Source: Vitis vinifera (taxonomy: Eukaryota > Streptophyta > Magnoliopsida > Vitales > Vitaceae). From it: a stretch of 64,000 bases of DNA. The notes below the pieces were generated by a model. It had not been told where the DNA came from, ran no database searches, and saw only the letters and a program-made list of their open reading frames with translations. The stretch covers positions 28,435,001 to 28,499,000 of the forward strand of contig NC_081818.1 of NCBI RefSeq assembly GCF_030704535.1, written 5' to 3'. Made by a program: the position numbers and the translations under genes. This document shows positions 1 to 10,910 of the stretch, one piece after another (position 1 is the first letter of the stretch; each line of letters begins with the position of its first letter).

Positions 1-2800
1 ATGCACAGTGATATTGTTGGTTATAGAAATTAAGGGAAGAAAGCTGCCGCAGGTGGTTACATACATGAGTAACACGACAAACAAGTGCAGCAAAGAATAC
101 AGTAAGATGCTATTTTCCATGAAATTTCCTGTTTCTGACAACCATGGTTTTGAAGTTGCTATGCCTTTCAAAACAAGGGTAATATGTATTTAAGTTAAAC
201 TGTAGAGGTTCATGCATTTGTTAGATATGATTCTAGGTTTAAGTTAATAGACTAGTAATATGTATTTAAATTAAAATATGAGGTTCAAATGGTTGTTGAT
301 ATGATTCTAGGTTTGAATGGGGTAAGTTAATGGACTTAGAATGTTTGATGTTTATTTTTATGTCAGGATCTCACTAAGAGCACATACATGTTTGATGGAA
401 AGTCATGCATTCTATCGAATTGAGGATACTTATTCGTTTTTCTTGGACCATTGGGTGGGTGGGTTGGAGCTTATGACTTTGCTATGTTAATCACATTGCA
501 ACAAGCTACTGAGAAGGAAACTTTTAATCATTCTCTCGACAATAGGTTGGATAAAATGAGGTTTTGAAGACACTGCAGATTCTATTCCATTGTGTCATAT
601 AGGAATGACAACCTTAAGATGTAGAAGCTCAAACAGTTCTTTTTGGATACTTCCATGGTTTCTCAAAATGGTATTCAGCGAAAGGTAGTGTCTACTAAAA
701 ACCATTGAGGTTGGTGCTGCTTGTTTGGTGTTTCCTTCTATGCATCCATGTATGTCCACCCTTCTGTGGTGCTTATTTAGATATCATTTTTTTGACTGTA
801 AAAATTAATTATCGAGGTTGGTACATGTTAGATATGCTGTATGGAGGAGAGATTGTTAGGGTTTTCTACTTCTTTTAGGTCTGTAATTTAGATAGAGAAG
901 TTGGTTTTACTATTATTGCTTTCAATTTTCAATTAGTATGTTTAGAAAAGAGTGGTAGATCAACCTTACACCTTCCATCTTTTGAAAAGCTTCTCAACTT
1001 GAAGTCATGATTCATGCATGGAAGACATTATTGGTCTGGTTCATTGTAATAGTGACAATGCCCTCAGGCAGATCTTCTTGACTTATTTTTGTAATGTCGA
1101 ACTGCTGGGTTAATAGGGATGTGGAGTAAAAGAATGTATATATAAAATTCTAGAATTGTTATAGTTTGACCAATATCACTCATGGAGATTCTTGTAATTG
1201 TAACAGAGTGAGCTCTGAGTACTTGTTATCCATATTCCAATCAACCATTCATTTTACTATTGTGTGACTAATTGGATCAAGTATGCTTGGTGCTCTGTTG
1301 TGATTATTAAGAGGATCTGGGAGCCAGGGGATGCTGTTGTTGGCAAATCATCTTATTCTTTACTGAAATCTGGCCTTGATTCTTGAGGATTATAAATACG
1401 ATATATTTATATTGAAATATTCTGTCTCTGAAAGACTCCTAGAAGAAGCATCTCATCTGGGCCCTTCTCCACTGATCCATGATTTGTAGGTTGCCCAGGA
1501 GAGTGGTAGTGGAAGACAGTTTCAGAACGAACCTCCAAGAATCAGGACTCCTCAATTCTGATTGTTTTGTTGGCCCAACAACATAGATGATTATTGCTGG
1601 AGTAAGTCATCAGGCTCCAATTATTTTAATTAAGGTCTAAATCGAGAAATAAATGTATTGGTGGTACTGAATTAGGTATGTAGTTGTACATTATGATGCT
1701 ATAATTGAAGGGCTTTATTATTTTCTTTGTAGAAGTTGTCTTTGTTATAGAATTGTTGCATGAATTGAAGAGGCTTGTGAATGTATTCTTTTTGTTGGTC
1801 ACGGTATTGAAACATGCCAAACCTTTCTGTGCTGCTAACTATTCAATAAATATAGTGTGAAGATTCATTTGTCATTGCAAACATGGTCTTTTTGACATCG
1901 AAACAAGTGAATATACCAAGACGTGTGGTGGGGGATCTTGGGCATGTGACTAAAGTACAGTTCTAAATGATAGACGATGGCCATTTCTGATCCTATAAAC
2001 TTCATTCTCCCCAAGTCATTCCATATCTTCATTGGCCTGAATCTTGCATGGAGGGAGTGATGATGCTCTCTTATTGTTGTGAAAAAGTCTAATCCTGCAT
2101 TTTTAGGCATAGAATAATTTCAGATTTTCTTAAATCAAAGCTTATCTTTTGTTTTCTTTGTGTGTTCTATATATCTTTTGTCTAGACTTTGTTCTTGTCG
2201 GAAAAAACCTTTGTTCTCCTAAAACCCACCCCCCATCCCAATCTCAACCTTAAAAAATGCAGGCACAAAAACAGACTAGAAAACTACAGTCATGTGGTTG
2301 TTTTTAGCTTGCATTAGTTTATTGGAAGTTTATAAATCAAAATATGACAGAATTTTAATGTAATATTACGGAAATTTGGACAAAAATGGATTTGTGCTGA
2401 TGGGCAATTGCTTGTAATATTTATTTTTTGAAGAAAAAAAATCATGTTCAGGGTCATGTTGCTGAATATGGTTGGTGCCTAAAGAACTGGAAATGGGAAT
2501 GGAAATTAAGCTGCTGGAGAAGAAACCAAAGGAAAATATAAAAATTGCCGGAGTTGTTTGCTACTTCTCTTACTGGTGTTTGGAGAAGTTTTCAACTGGA
2601 AAGGAAAAGAGAGAAGAAAAGCAGAGGAACATGAAGGCTCTTGTAGCTCTGTTATGGGTTTCCTCTTCAATTAATCTTCCAAATAGATATAAAAGCTACA
2701 CGTAACTTGAAATAACCTCTCTAGATGGCCTCCACATGACATCACATGTTGCCTCTCTTATCCAACAATGTAATTCCCAATAGCCACTGGTCTCTAGGAA
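1..2800. other. no recognisable gene
   Basis: No reading frame here is long or convincing on either strand. A few stretches look faintly coding, for example near 360-620 and 1480-1560, but stops interrupt them and I recognise no family. They could be decayed exons of a gene lying to the left of the window. The part after 2100 is ordinary AT-rich sequence. Confidence 0.5.
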
Positions 2801-2810
2801 CTGCATGCTT

Positions 2811-3030
2811 CCTTAGATATCTCAGAAATGCTGATCTGAATGTTGAAGGAAGGCCTCAGATTACAATCCCACACCCGATTTGCAAAATAGAGAGGAAACC
2901 CTTTGATGAAATCATTTCAAATGAAAAACTGGTATCTTAGACTGTTTAACTGATGCATGGTTGTCACTCTTGTGTGTTAAGAACGCAGGACACGGCTCTC
3001 CTGATCTTTCCATTGTAGACAAAAGCAGAA
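2811..3030. repeat. diverged copy of the MMP-flank element
   Basis: The stretch from about 2819 (ctcagaaatgctgatc) to about 3015 (cctgatctttccatt) resembles the segment at 4500-4715 downstream of MMP-A1 and, more distantly, the strong copies at 24650-24850 and 46140-46345. It appears to mark the left edge of the first MMP duplication unit. The similarity was judged by eye. Confidence 0.4.
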
Positions 3031-3039
3031 AACTATAAC

Positions 3040-3350
3040 TACAGTGTAGAGCCGTTGATCAATAACTACCATCTTACCGAATGATCAATGCTACTGCCTT
3101 GCCACATTGTCACCTCCTCTCTCTATCCCTCCTAAGAATATGAAAATGACTGATTTGTTCCTGGAACAGAAGTCTTTTTTCGCTATCTACTTTATTTGCG
3201 TGTCTTCTTTGAATATTTCTTATAATAATAAGAATTAACATATGGGTATTGTACCTAAAATTGGGTCTCTCAGAATCAAGTGAAAGTCGTATCCGGATCG
3301 ACCTAGTGACGTTGATTTCTTCACCTCAAGACAATTCTATAAATTGGCCC
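3040..3350 (+). promoter_or_regulatory. subfamily A promoter module with TATA box (MMP-A1)
   Basis: A TATA box (TATAAAT, 3338-3344) lies 64 bp before the MMP-A1 ATG. The roughly 300 bp upstream recurs, diverged, at 5930-6250, 6880-7262 plus 8278-8400, 12640-12900 and 14240-14600. Shared landmarks are a run of TAATAATA followed by GAATTAACATA, then AAATTGGG, AATCAAGTGAAAGT, and the TATA context CTATAAATTGGC. Conservation ahead of several genes suggests a real promoter, although some of it may simply be shared descent. Confidence 0.7.
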
Positions 3351-3407
3351 CCAGAGAATCAGCAAATGCAAAATCCAACTTCAGCTCTCTTATCTCTAAA
3401 CTCAGTT

Positions 3408-4373
3408 ATGGCACCTAAACCTTCTCCCATGTTCTCATTCATTCTTCTCTCTGTCTTTCTCTTTCTCTTCCTTCTTCCTATCTCATCTCATGAGACATTG
3501 TCACCTTCACCAAATGGTGAAAAGCCATCGCCATTTGGGTTCATCAAGGATCTACAGGGATGCAACAAGAGAGACAAAGTAAAAGGCATTCATAAGCTCA
3601 AGAAGTATCTCGAACAGTTTGGATATTTGAGCTATAATAGCCATTCCAAAAACCAAATCCGCACTGATGATGATGACTACTTCGATGATCTCTTAGAGTC
3701 CGCCATCAAATCCTACCAGACCAATTACCATCTCAAGGCCACTGGAAAGTTGGATTCTGAAACAGTGTCAGAGATGATGAGGTCGCGCTGTGGGGTTGCG
3801 GATATCGTGAATGGGACAAGCTGGATGCAGTCCTCAAAGAAAAGGCACGATCAAGGCCATGGCTCACTCCACACAGTCTCCCACTACCAATTCTTCCCTG
3901 GATCGCCAAGATGGCCAACTTCCAATAATGCCCACCTCACCTACGCATTTCTCCCAGGCACCCCAGATGAGGCCAAGATCCCTGTGTCTCGGGCATTTGG
4001 CAAATGGGCTTCTGCAACAAGCTTCACATTTGCGCAGACTGAAGACCACAGAAACGCCAACCTGACAATTAGTTTTCATAGTCTTTTGCATGGAGACTGG
4101 AACCCATTTGATGGCCCTGGTGGAACCATAGCTCATGCTTACGCCCCGACTGATGGAAGGTTTCATTATGACGCGGATGAAGAATGGTCGGTTGGTGCAG
4201 TTCCTGGTGCATTGGACGTGGAGACTGTTGCCTTGCATGAAATAGGTCATCTTCTTGGACTTGGTCATAGTTCTGTTCGAGAGGCTATCATGTTTCCTTC
4301 CATTTCTACTGGAGTGACCAAGGGTTTGCATAGGGATGACATTGAAGGAATTAGAGCCTTATACAACGCCTAA
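3408..4373 (+). CDS. secreted matrix metalloproteinase, MMP-A1
   Basis: A zinc-dependent endopeptidase (peptidase family M10A, plant MMP) of 321 aa, encoded without introns as is usual for plant MMPs. Residues 1-27 form a hydrophobic signal peptide, so the enzyme should be secreted to the apoplast. The peptidoglycan-binding-like prodomain follows (about 42-125) and ends in a cysteine switch, SRCGVAD, with Cys128; the family consensus is PRCGVPD. The catalytic domain has the structural metal loop (FDGPGGTIAHA), the zinc site HEIGHLLGLGH (277-287) and a Met-turn (AIMFP). The protein stops just after the last helix (GIRALYNA), so there is no hemopexin domain and no GPI or membrane tail. An in-frame ATG at 3366 is rejected as the start because it sits only about 22 bp after the TATA box, near the expected transcription start; the ATG at 3408 matches the start of MMP-A2 and A3. 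A KKR tribasic site and a short Gly/His linker precede the catalytic domain. Its substrate cannot be told from sequence. Confidence 0.95.
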   Translation: MAPKPSPMFSFILLSVFLFLFLLPISSHETLSPSPNGEKPSPFGFIKDLQGCNKRDKVKGIHKLKKYLEQFGYLSYNSHSKNQIRTDDDDYFDDLLESAIKSYQTNYHLKATGKLDSETVSEMMRSRCGVADIVNGTSWMQSSKKRHDQGHGSLHTVSHYQFFPGSPRWPTSNNAHLTYAFLPGTPDEAKIPVSRAFGKWASATSFTFAQTEDHRNANLTISFHSLLHGDWNPFDGPGGTIAHAYAPTDGRFHYDADEEWSVGAVPGALDVETVALHEIGHLLGLGHSSVREAIMFPSISTGVTKGLHRDDIEGIRALYNA

Positions 4374-5900
4374 TAACATAACATGGAACCGGAAACTTCA
4401 GTTATATATATGATATAATAATATTGAAATCTACATATTAATATAGTATATATGCAGTGTGTACTCCATGTACAAATTAAATAAGCGCCATGCATGGTGC
4501 TCTCTCAGAAATGCTGATCATGTTGAAGGTCTCATTATAATCCCACAACGAATCTGCAAATTTGCTAGAGAGGTGATCCCTAAATGAAGAAGGCTACAAA
4601 AAAGGGAAAAAAAAATTTGTTACCTTGCATGGCTTGACTGTGTGCGGCAATGATGTCTACAAGTCGAGAATATATGCAAGGCCAAATCCTGGTCTTTCCA
4701 TTAGATAAACTATACTCTTTCTATCCTTTGGGAATCTTCTTCTTCATATTAAAAAAGTACAAAAATTTTAGATAAAATTTAGACAAATGATAAAATAGTT
4801 GATACTACACGCATTAAACTAGGGTTTTCAAGAAATATTTAAGTATGATGTACTAAGATTGGATAATAAGAGAACATCTACGGATCTGTGTCATAAAAAT
4901 GGAGTCTGCATCAACATACGTAGATATTTTGATTCCTTTGTTCAGCTTATACCGAACAGAAAGTTGTTTGGGCTTGTGTTCACATTATATTCAAAATTTT
5001 ACATGACATTGTGCCATATTTGAAATCTTAATTATAAGATACTTGTATAAAAGGATAGTCGATTGAACATCTTTACTCTTCTTTCTATATTCTTATTACT
5101 ACAAATAACTATAAATATATATACAATTAGAAAATATTGGATTATGAAACTTGAATTAGTTTTGTTATGCTTTATAGAAGATGTGGGGTCGAGTTCCCCT
5201 ATGAAGTTTGTGGGGATCAAGTTGTTAGGTCAGTTCTTGGGGTTCAAGGGAATAATACCCATGAAAGTTTTTTCTTTTTATTTATTTGATGAATTACGAG
5301 TTTTATTGATAGTATATTTAACCATTTTATAATTTAGGGTTTCGTTTTACTTTTAGAATGTGTGGCAGCAATTGAGAGGACAACAAGAGTTTCATCATTA
5401 TACACTTTCTTTTTCCTTTTGATTAATAGATTCTTGTGCGTTGGTGCTTATGGATCACATTGAAAAATGTTTTTCTTTATTTTTCTACTGGTGTAAGTCT
5501 AGTTTGGTTAACTGAAAATGTGCACAAGTTGTCTTGAGATTCACAGCAATGGCAGATAAGGCTCAGGGATCACCATAAGGTGGGATAGGCAAAATAAAAT
5601 GTGACCACTCTTGAATCTTGGAGGGTTAGGAGGAGGACGTCGTCTCTACGGTGAGACATAGTATAGAAACCTGATAAAAAGGTCCAGTCAAAGAGGGACA
5701 TTAATGAAGGTGATGACCAACGTCCTCATGGCCCATGGGCCACAAAAAGGAAGTTCATCCGGCGGTCACAAGGAGGACGTTCAGCCGTGAGGGTAAGTCC
5801 AACGTTCTCTTTAAGACACGGTGAGTGCGTTCTTGACCAGCTCAACGTGTTTGGGTATGTGTAGTAAGCGTGAGGGCGATGGAAACCTTGAAAAAATTGG
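4374..5900. other. intergenic; MMP-flank element near 4500-4715, rest unassigned
   Basis: From about 4500 to 4715 lies a diverged copy of the element that recurs beside the MMP genes (ctcagaaatgctgat at its left, gtctttccatta at its right). The stretch 5150-5480 has a coding-like texture with stops and is not recognised; a decayed retroelement is possible. No host gene is seen. Confidence 0.45.
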
Positions 5901-5929
5901 CCTCAAGTCCACCGCAACCTGACAAAAAC

Positions 5930-6250
5930 TGGCTGCAAAGCCGGGTAGGCTGTTTGGTAGACAAAGGCAGACAACCGTAGCTGCAGTGGTCATCCTTCTC
6001 TTGGTTCCAAGAATACGCAAATGACTTTATTTTGCGTCTTAACTATATAGCGGGTCTTCGCTGAGTGTTCTATATGATAATAAGAATTAACATACACGGT
6101 GTTATACCCAAAATTGGGAGTCTTAGAATCAATTAAAAGTCTTGATATATAGGATTGACCCAGTGACCATAATGGGTTGATCTTCATCGCAAGAAACAAG
6201 TAAATGGATTGGCCTCAGAAAATCAGCAAACGAAAAATCTGGCAGTGTTT
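5930..6250 (+). repeat. second subfamily A promoter module, TATA box lost
   Basis: This is homologous to the MMP-A1 promoter (landmarks AATAAGAATTAACATA and AAAATTGGGAGTCTTAGAATCAA). At the place of the TATA box it reads AGTAAATGGATTGG instead of TATAAATTGG, so the core promoter looks dead. It leads into the broken MMP 5' end at 6273. Confidence 0.6.
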
Positions 6251-6272
6251 TCTCATATCTCTGAATTCAGTA

Positions 6273-6400
6273 ATGGCACCTAATTAACCTTCTTCCATGC
6301 ATGTTCCCATTGCTTCTCCTCGTTCTCTTCCTTCTTCCTAATGCATGCCAACCTCACCAAATAGGGAAAAAACCATCAGTTGTGGCTCCCCTAATTTGGA
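6273..6400 (+). pseudogene. 5' relic of a subfamily A MMP
   Basis: The segment begins ATGGCACCTAAT, matching the MAPK start of MMP-A1 to A3, but the fifth codon is TAA. Downstream it still resembles the signal-peptide region (CTTCTTCCATG, then CTTCTCCTC and TTCTCTTCCTTCTTCC) and the following CCTCACCAAATGG...AAACCATCA stretch, with indels. Homology fades near 6400; prodomain and catalytic domain are gone. With the mutated TATA box upstream it is a dead, 3'-truncated duplicate. Confidence 0.75.
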
Positions 6401-6880
6401 ATAGTACTACTTGTGGAAGTCTGAAAATGTGAGGATGCATACAATTTCTAGTTGTGTTGATTCTGAGTGCATTGAGTAGTGTCAACTAGAATTAGATACG
6501 GAAAGCCATTAGAGAATAAAAGAAAAGAAAGTACAAAAATTGCTGTTTCCCTAATGGAAAAGGGTACTAAAATGAAAACCACTGTTCCCTTGGACAGTTT
6601 GAGTACTGACGATGCACAATCGTAACCCTTCTATGAAGTGATGGCTGTACATGTTAGCATGATCTAATGACAAAGCCTGATCAAATGTGATACCGGGACA
6701 ACTTATATTTTAGTAGGTAAATTAACGATGGCAAAAGAATCGTCTCGTATGTCCCAAAAAATAGATTATTGAGAATCATACTTGACATTCACTGTCCACT
6801 TCAAAGGAAACTTGCCTAAAACTAAATATGACAGATTGCTTATTCTTTGAACGCTAAACCATCTTGTTGATGATGCAAAC
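6400..6880. other. unassigned spacer
   Basis: No gene is seen. A short match to the MMP-flank element (gacaaagcctgatc near 6670) suggests a remnant of the repeat unit. Confidence 0.4.
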
Positions 6881-7262
6881 ACCATCTCAAGGAGACCCGA
6901 TAAAAGTTGGCCACAAGGTCGGATAGGCTGGGCAGTAGGCAGAAGGATACACCTAGTATATAGCTGCAGTGGAGGGCCACTATTATTGGTCATTGAATTG
7001 CCACTACCCTATAATCTATGCTATTGCCTCGTACCCTATGGCCACTTCCTGTCTCCATCCATCCCAACAATACAAAAATGTGTTCGATTTCTACAATAGA
7101 TGCAGAGCTGTCATCCTAAGCGATTGATCTATGCCGGCATTGTCACGCTAGAGGATACGTGAATGACTTTGTTTTCTGTGTGGAGCGAGTGCGCGGGGTC
7201 TTTACATAATTTTTGGCAGTTTTCATTGAATATTCTTATAATAATATGAATTTCGTGTACTT
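6880..7262 (+). repeat. third subfamily A promoter module, distal part
   Basis: It has the same landmarks as the modules ahead of MMP-A1 and A3: GTTGGCCACAAGGTCGG, CTGCAGTGGA, GGTCATTGAATTGCC, then AATAATATGAATTTCGTGTACTTG. It breaks off at 7262, where a transposon is inserted, and resumes at about 8278. Confidence 0.6.
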
Positions 7263-8277
7263 GTTTTTAGAATTGGAACGCCATTGAATCAAAAAATTTA
7301 TTGATTCACGGTTCACTAGTCAGATCGGTGGTCGAACTGCGGTTGAACTGGTGACATCATAAATATATAATTTATAAATTATTAAAATTTAAAATAAGAT
7401 AAAAAAGTTAAAATAATAATTTATATATTATTTAAAAATTAAAATTTTATTTAAAAATCAGAAAATTAGTTTCAAGTTAGAAATTAAAATTAAAAACATA
7501 ATTTTAATTTAAAATTTAAAAATTTAATATTTAATTTTAAATAAAAAACTTATTTAAAAATAAAAAAATAATTTAAAATAAAAAATTAATTTAAAATGGT
7601 AATGTTTTTACCATTAAATCATATCTCATACATATAAAAGGTGTTTTTTAATTTTTACTTTTATCAGCTCCCCTGCACAATACTTTGCAGTGAAAACCCA
7701 CAAACAACGATATCACTGGAGGGGGAGCAATCTGACTGTGAGGGGTTGCCTTGCCAACATTGCCGTTGTAAGATTCACTCCACTTGACGAGTCACCACCG
7801 TCGACACCAAAGTTTTTCTTATTTCCGAACAGGTCACGGGTTGGGGTTTTTCTTTTTCATCTTCTTTGATCTTTTGGGTTAAAAGTTCCAATTTTAGAAT
7901 ACTGTGTGTTTACTTTTGAAAGGGGAATCTTTGATATTTATTTGTTATTTTGATATGTTGTTGTGATTGGGAAGAAAATGAGAATGTTTGAAAAGTTTTT
8001 GGTAACCTAACCGAGTCACAGTCGACTGTGGGTGGGGGAGAACGTTATGGAAAAACGAAGAAAAAAGGGAAGACATTATTTTGGAAGCCAAGAAAAAAGT
8101 CCATTTTAATCGTTTGGTTGGTTGAAAACTAGTTGGACTGGTCTGTTTGTCGGTTCCGACGATTTGATGAGGGTTTAAAGGCTGGCCGATTCAAAGGGGT
8201 GAATCGAATTGGACTGGTGACCGGTCTATGGTCAGATCGATTGGACCGGCCAGTCCGGTCCGGTTTTTAAAACGTTG
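7263..8277. mobile_element. probable nonautonomous DNA transposon (hAT-like?) in a promoter module
   Basis: The uninterrupted module at 14485-14510 reads GTATACTTGAAGTTTGGAGTC; here the two halves are separated by about 1.0 kb. The left end (TTTTTAGAATTGGAACG, then GATTCACGGTTCACTAGTCAG) and the right end (ACCGGCCAGTCCGGTCCGG, then TTTTTAAAACG) are imperfect inverted repeats rich in CGGTTC and CCGGTCC. Inside are AT-rich sequence and a GC-richer patch at 7660-7860. No transposase is present. The flanks could be a degraded 8-bp target duplication, which would suit hAT, but I cannot settle the family. Confidence 0.5.
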
Positions 8278-8400
8278 CTTAAAAGTTTGGAGTCATAAGA
8301 TCAAGTAAAAGTCTTACAAGTATGGCTGATCCAATGAGTGCAAATATTACTTCTTTACCTGAAAACAAGCTTGAAGTGAAGAAAAGGTGGTCGAAACTCA
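8278..8400 (+). repeat. third promoter module, proximal part, no TATA box
   Basis: It continues the module cut at 7262 (AAAAGTTTGGAGTC, GATCAAGTAAAAGTCTTAC, TATGGCTGATCCA). It matches 14500-14600 downstream of MMP-A3. No TATA box or MMP start follows directly. Confidence 0.55.
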
Positions 8401-8689
8401 TTTCAGAAGCTTACTTGGAAATCTCTTGTATCTCACAACAAGAAGAGTACCTGACATCACGTTTACAGCAAACCCACTTTCAAGATTCTTATATATCTCT
8501 TATACGTTGAATTTGGGCACGCTGTTGAGACAATAATTGGGGTGGCTGTCCTTGATAGTATGAAAAGCATCTCACACTATGCATTCTCCCTTGGATTAGG
8601 TGTAACTTTTTAGGCTTTAAAAAGCAAGATTCCGTGGCTCAATCCTTTTCGATCAGTAATAGAGTGTATTTCAGCTTCTTGGCAAACTT

Positions 8690-9010
8690 CTTAACCTATA
8701 TAATTGATAGGATTTTTAAAAGATAATAAAAATAGAAATTCAAGCAACAAAGTTATAAAATACTGCAAGATAAGGCATATTGCCAAAAAAATAATAATTT
8801 CATTCTATTAGAAAATTTATTTCTGATGGTGAGATGCAAGTAAATTATTATAAATCATAATCAAATTGATTAAGTAGCCAATCTAGCTGACATTTTTACT
8901 AAAGCTTTATCATAAAAAAAGTTTATGTACTTTAGGAAGTCTCTTAGAGGACATCACATTAGTGAGGAGATTATTAAGTAATTGTGTCAAAGGTGATGCA
9001 AAAATTATTA
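8690..9010 (+). mobile_element. old Copia 3' fragment (fossil)
   Basis: On the plus strand the stretch near 8880-8960 reads like the C-terminal end of a Ty1/Copia RNase H region (the NLADIFTKAL signature). It is short, broken and old, with no recognisable LTR pair. It lies between the third promoter module and MMP-A2. Confidence 0.6.
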
Positions 9011-9600
9011 TTATATATATATTTTGCATTGTGTGTGGAAATTATCTACCCATGTGGATAGGTTTGTATGTAAGGGTTGTATCTTTGTCATAAGGGTGGA
9101 GTGAAGAAAAAACAAAGAAATATGAAAGGAGGTGCTTTTTATTTCAAAAAATAATTTTTGAAAATTATTTCAAAAAAACTATTCTATGATGTTTTATATA
9201 ATAAAAATCTATGTGAGAACTTAAAATATTTTTAATATGTTTTTTATATTTTTAATTTTTTCTAAAAAATAAATTTTATTTTGTAGTATTTTATTTTTAA
9301 TTATTTTTTATATTTATATAGTTAATTTTTAAAACAATCATGATAAACAACTTAAATATATTTTTAAAAAACAACATATTTATGCTCATTCGAAAATAAT
9401 CATAAAATAAGAATTTTAATAAAGTAATTCAACTTTTACCTATTCTAAAGTAAAAAGGTAGTATTTGGGATGAGCAAAGATAGTATTTACATCATGAATA
9501 AAGGTAATATTTATGTAATCAAAGGTATAAATGTATTAAATTTGAATTTTTTAAATTAAGGTTCTTTTGTGATTTTTTTTTTTTAAAGGGTGTGTATGGA
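9010..9600. other. AT-rich spacer
   Basis: Very AT-rich sequence without a gene. It contains MITE-like text such as AAAATAATTTTTGAAAATTATTTC but no definable ends. Confidence 0.4.
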
Positions 9601-9617
9601 AAGCAACTTTTGCCACT

Positions 9618-9660
9618 ATAATTTCGTGACCAGGTCTATAAATTGGCCTCCAAGAATGAG
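9618..9660 (+). promoter_or_regulatory. MMP-A2 core promoter (TATA box)
   Basis: A TATA box (TATAAAT, 9637-9643) lies 66 bp before the MMP-A2 ATG in the context shared with MMP-A3 (CCAGGTCTATAAATTGGCC). Homology to the other modules extends only some 20 bp further upstream, so the distal promoter is not contiguous with this gene. Confidence 0.75.
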
Positions 9661-9708
9661 CAAATGCAAAATCCAACAGAGTGCTCTATCTTGTCTCTGG
9701 ATTTAGTT

Positions 9709-10668
9709 ATGGCACCTAAACTTTCATCCATGTTGTCATTAATCATACTCCTCTTTCTCTTCCTGTCACCCATCTCATCTCATGCAACATCGTCGCCCTC
9801 ACCAAATGGTGAAAAACCATCACCATTTGGGTTTATCAAGGGTCTTCAGGGATGTCACAAGGGGGACGAGGTAAACGGCATCCAAAAGCTCAAGAAATAC
9901 CTTGAACAGTTTGGTTACTTGAGCTATAGCCGTTCCAAAAACCAAACCCATGCCGACGATGATGATTTTGATGATCTTTTAGAGTCTGCCATCAAAACCT
10001 ATCAGGCCAATTACCATCTCGAGGCCACTGGAGATTTGGATTCTGAAACAGTGTCAGAGATGGTGAAGCCTCGCTGTGGTGTAGCAGATATCATCAATGG
10101 CACAAACTGGATGCTGTCGGGAAAGAAAAGGCAGTACCATGGCCATGGCCATGGCCATGGCTCCCTCCGTACAGTAGCTCACTATTCCTTCTTCCCAGGA
10201 TCCCCAAGATGGCCACCTTCCAAGACCTATCTCACCTATGCATTTCTCCCCGGCACCCCAAACTGGGCCATGAGCCCTGTGTCGCGAGCATACGGCCGAT
10301 GGGATTCTGCAACACACTTCACATTTGGGTGGATTCAAGACTACACAAGCGCCGACATGACAATTAGTTTTCATAGGCTTGATCATGGAGATGGTTCCCC
10401 ATTTGATGGCCCTGGTGGAACCATAGCTCATGCTTTTGCCCCAACCAATGGAAGATTTCATTATGATGGGGATGAAACATGGTCAATAGGTGCAGTTCCT
10501 AATGCAATGGACTTGGAGACTGTGGCCTTGCATGAAATAGGTCATCTTCTAGGACTTGGGCATAGTTCAGTTCAGAATGCAATCATGTTTCCCTCCATTA
10601 GCACTGGAGTGACTAAGGGTTTGCATGAGGATGACATTCAAGGAATTAGAGCTCTCTACAACCGTTGA
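9709..10668 (+). CDS. secreted matrix metalloproteinase, MMP-A2
   Basis: An intronless plant MMP (M10A) of 319 aa. It has a signal peptide (about 1-25, ending near PISSHA) and a prodomain (about 40-122) ending in the cysteine switch PRCGVAD (Cys123). A linker carrying a KKR site and four His-Gly pairs follows, then a catalytic domain with FDGPGGTIAHA, HEIGHLLGLGH (275-285) and the Met-turn AIMFP. There is no hemopexin domain and no C-terminal anchor. The start at 9709 is chosen because it lies 66 bp after the TATA box and aligns with MMP-A3; the upstream in-frame ATG at 9664 would be at the transcription start. The His-Gly stretch is written as repeated CCATGG hexamers (10139-10160). From about 10400 to the stop the DNA is almost identical to MMP-A3, while the 5' half differs more. 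Confidence 0.95.
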   Translation: MAPKLSSMLSLIILLFLFLSPISSHATSSPSPNGEKPSPFGFIKGLQGCHKGDEVNGIQKLKKYLEQFGYLSYSRSKNQTHADDDDFDDLLESAIKTYQANYHLEATGDLDSETVSEMVKPRCGVADIINGTNWMLSGKKRQYHGHGHGHGSLRTVAHYSFFPGSPRWPPSKTYLTYAFLPGTPNWAMSPVSRAYGRWDSATHFTFGWIQDYTSADMTISFHRLDHGDGSPFDGPGGTIAHAFAPTNGRFHYDGDETWSIGAVPNAMDLETVALHEIGHLLGLGHSSVQNAIMFPSISTGVTKGLHEDDIQGIRALYNR

Positions 10669-10910
10669 AGACTTAAAAAATGGAACTGGAAAGTTCAGTT
10701 ATGATGCCTATTGATATATTACTGCAGTGTGTTCTCCTTGTATGAAATAAGTGCCATGAATGCTGCTCTGCACTGGCCATAATGTATTTTCAGAATAATA
10801 CTCTAATATCAGAGTTTATCTTTGTGGTACTTGAGTGATTTACGACGTTCTAGCATTTCTTTAGACGGCAGAAGACTGTAAACGGATTTGGGCCATGTTG
10901 AACTACCGCC
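10669..10910. other. MMP-A2 3' flank
   Basis: It is homologous to the 3' flank of MMP-A3 (GAAGACTTAAAAAATGG, GAGTTTATCTTTGTGGTACT, GGCCATGTTGAACTA). It includes the 3' untranslated region and ends at the target site of the foldback element. Confidence 0.6.

Noticed and set aside
8-193. Short open frame at the left edge
   Set aside because: 61 codons without recognisable family; may be part of a truncated exon but not supportable.
3366-3407. Upstream in-frame ATG of MMP-A1 as the start
   Set aside because: It lies only about 22 bp after the TATA box, near the expected transcription start, and would bury the signal peptide; the ATG at 3408 aligns with all subfamily A paralogues.
3864-4331. 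Long antisense open frame across MMP-A1 (similar ones oppose A2, A3, B1 and B2)
   Set aside because: It is a mirror of the conserved codon pattern of the sense gene; no independent motif or promoter.
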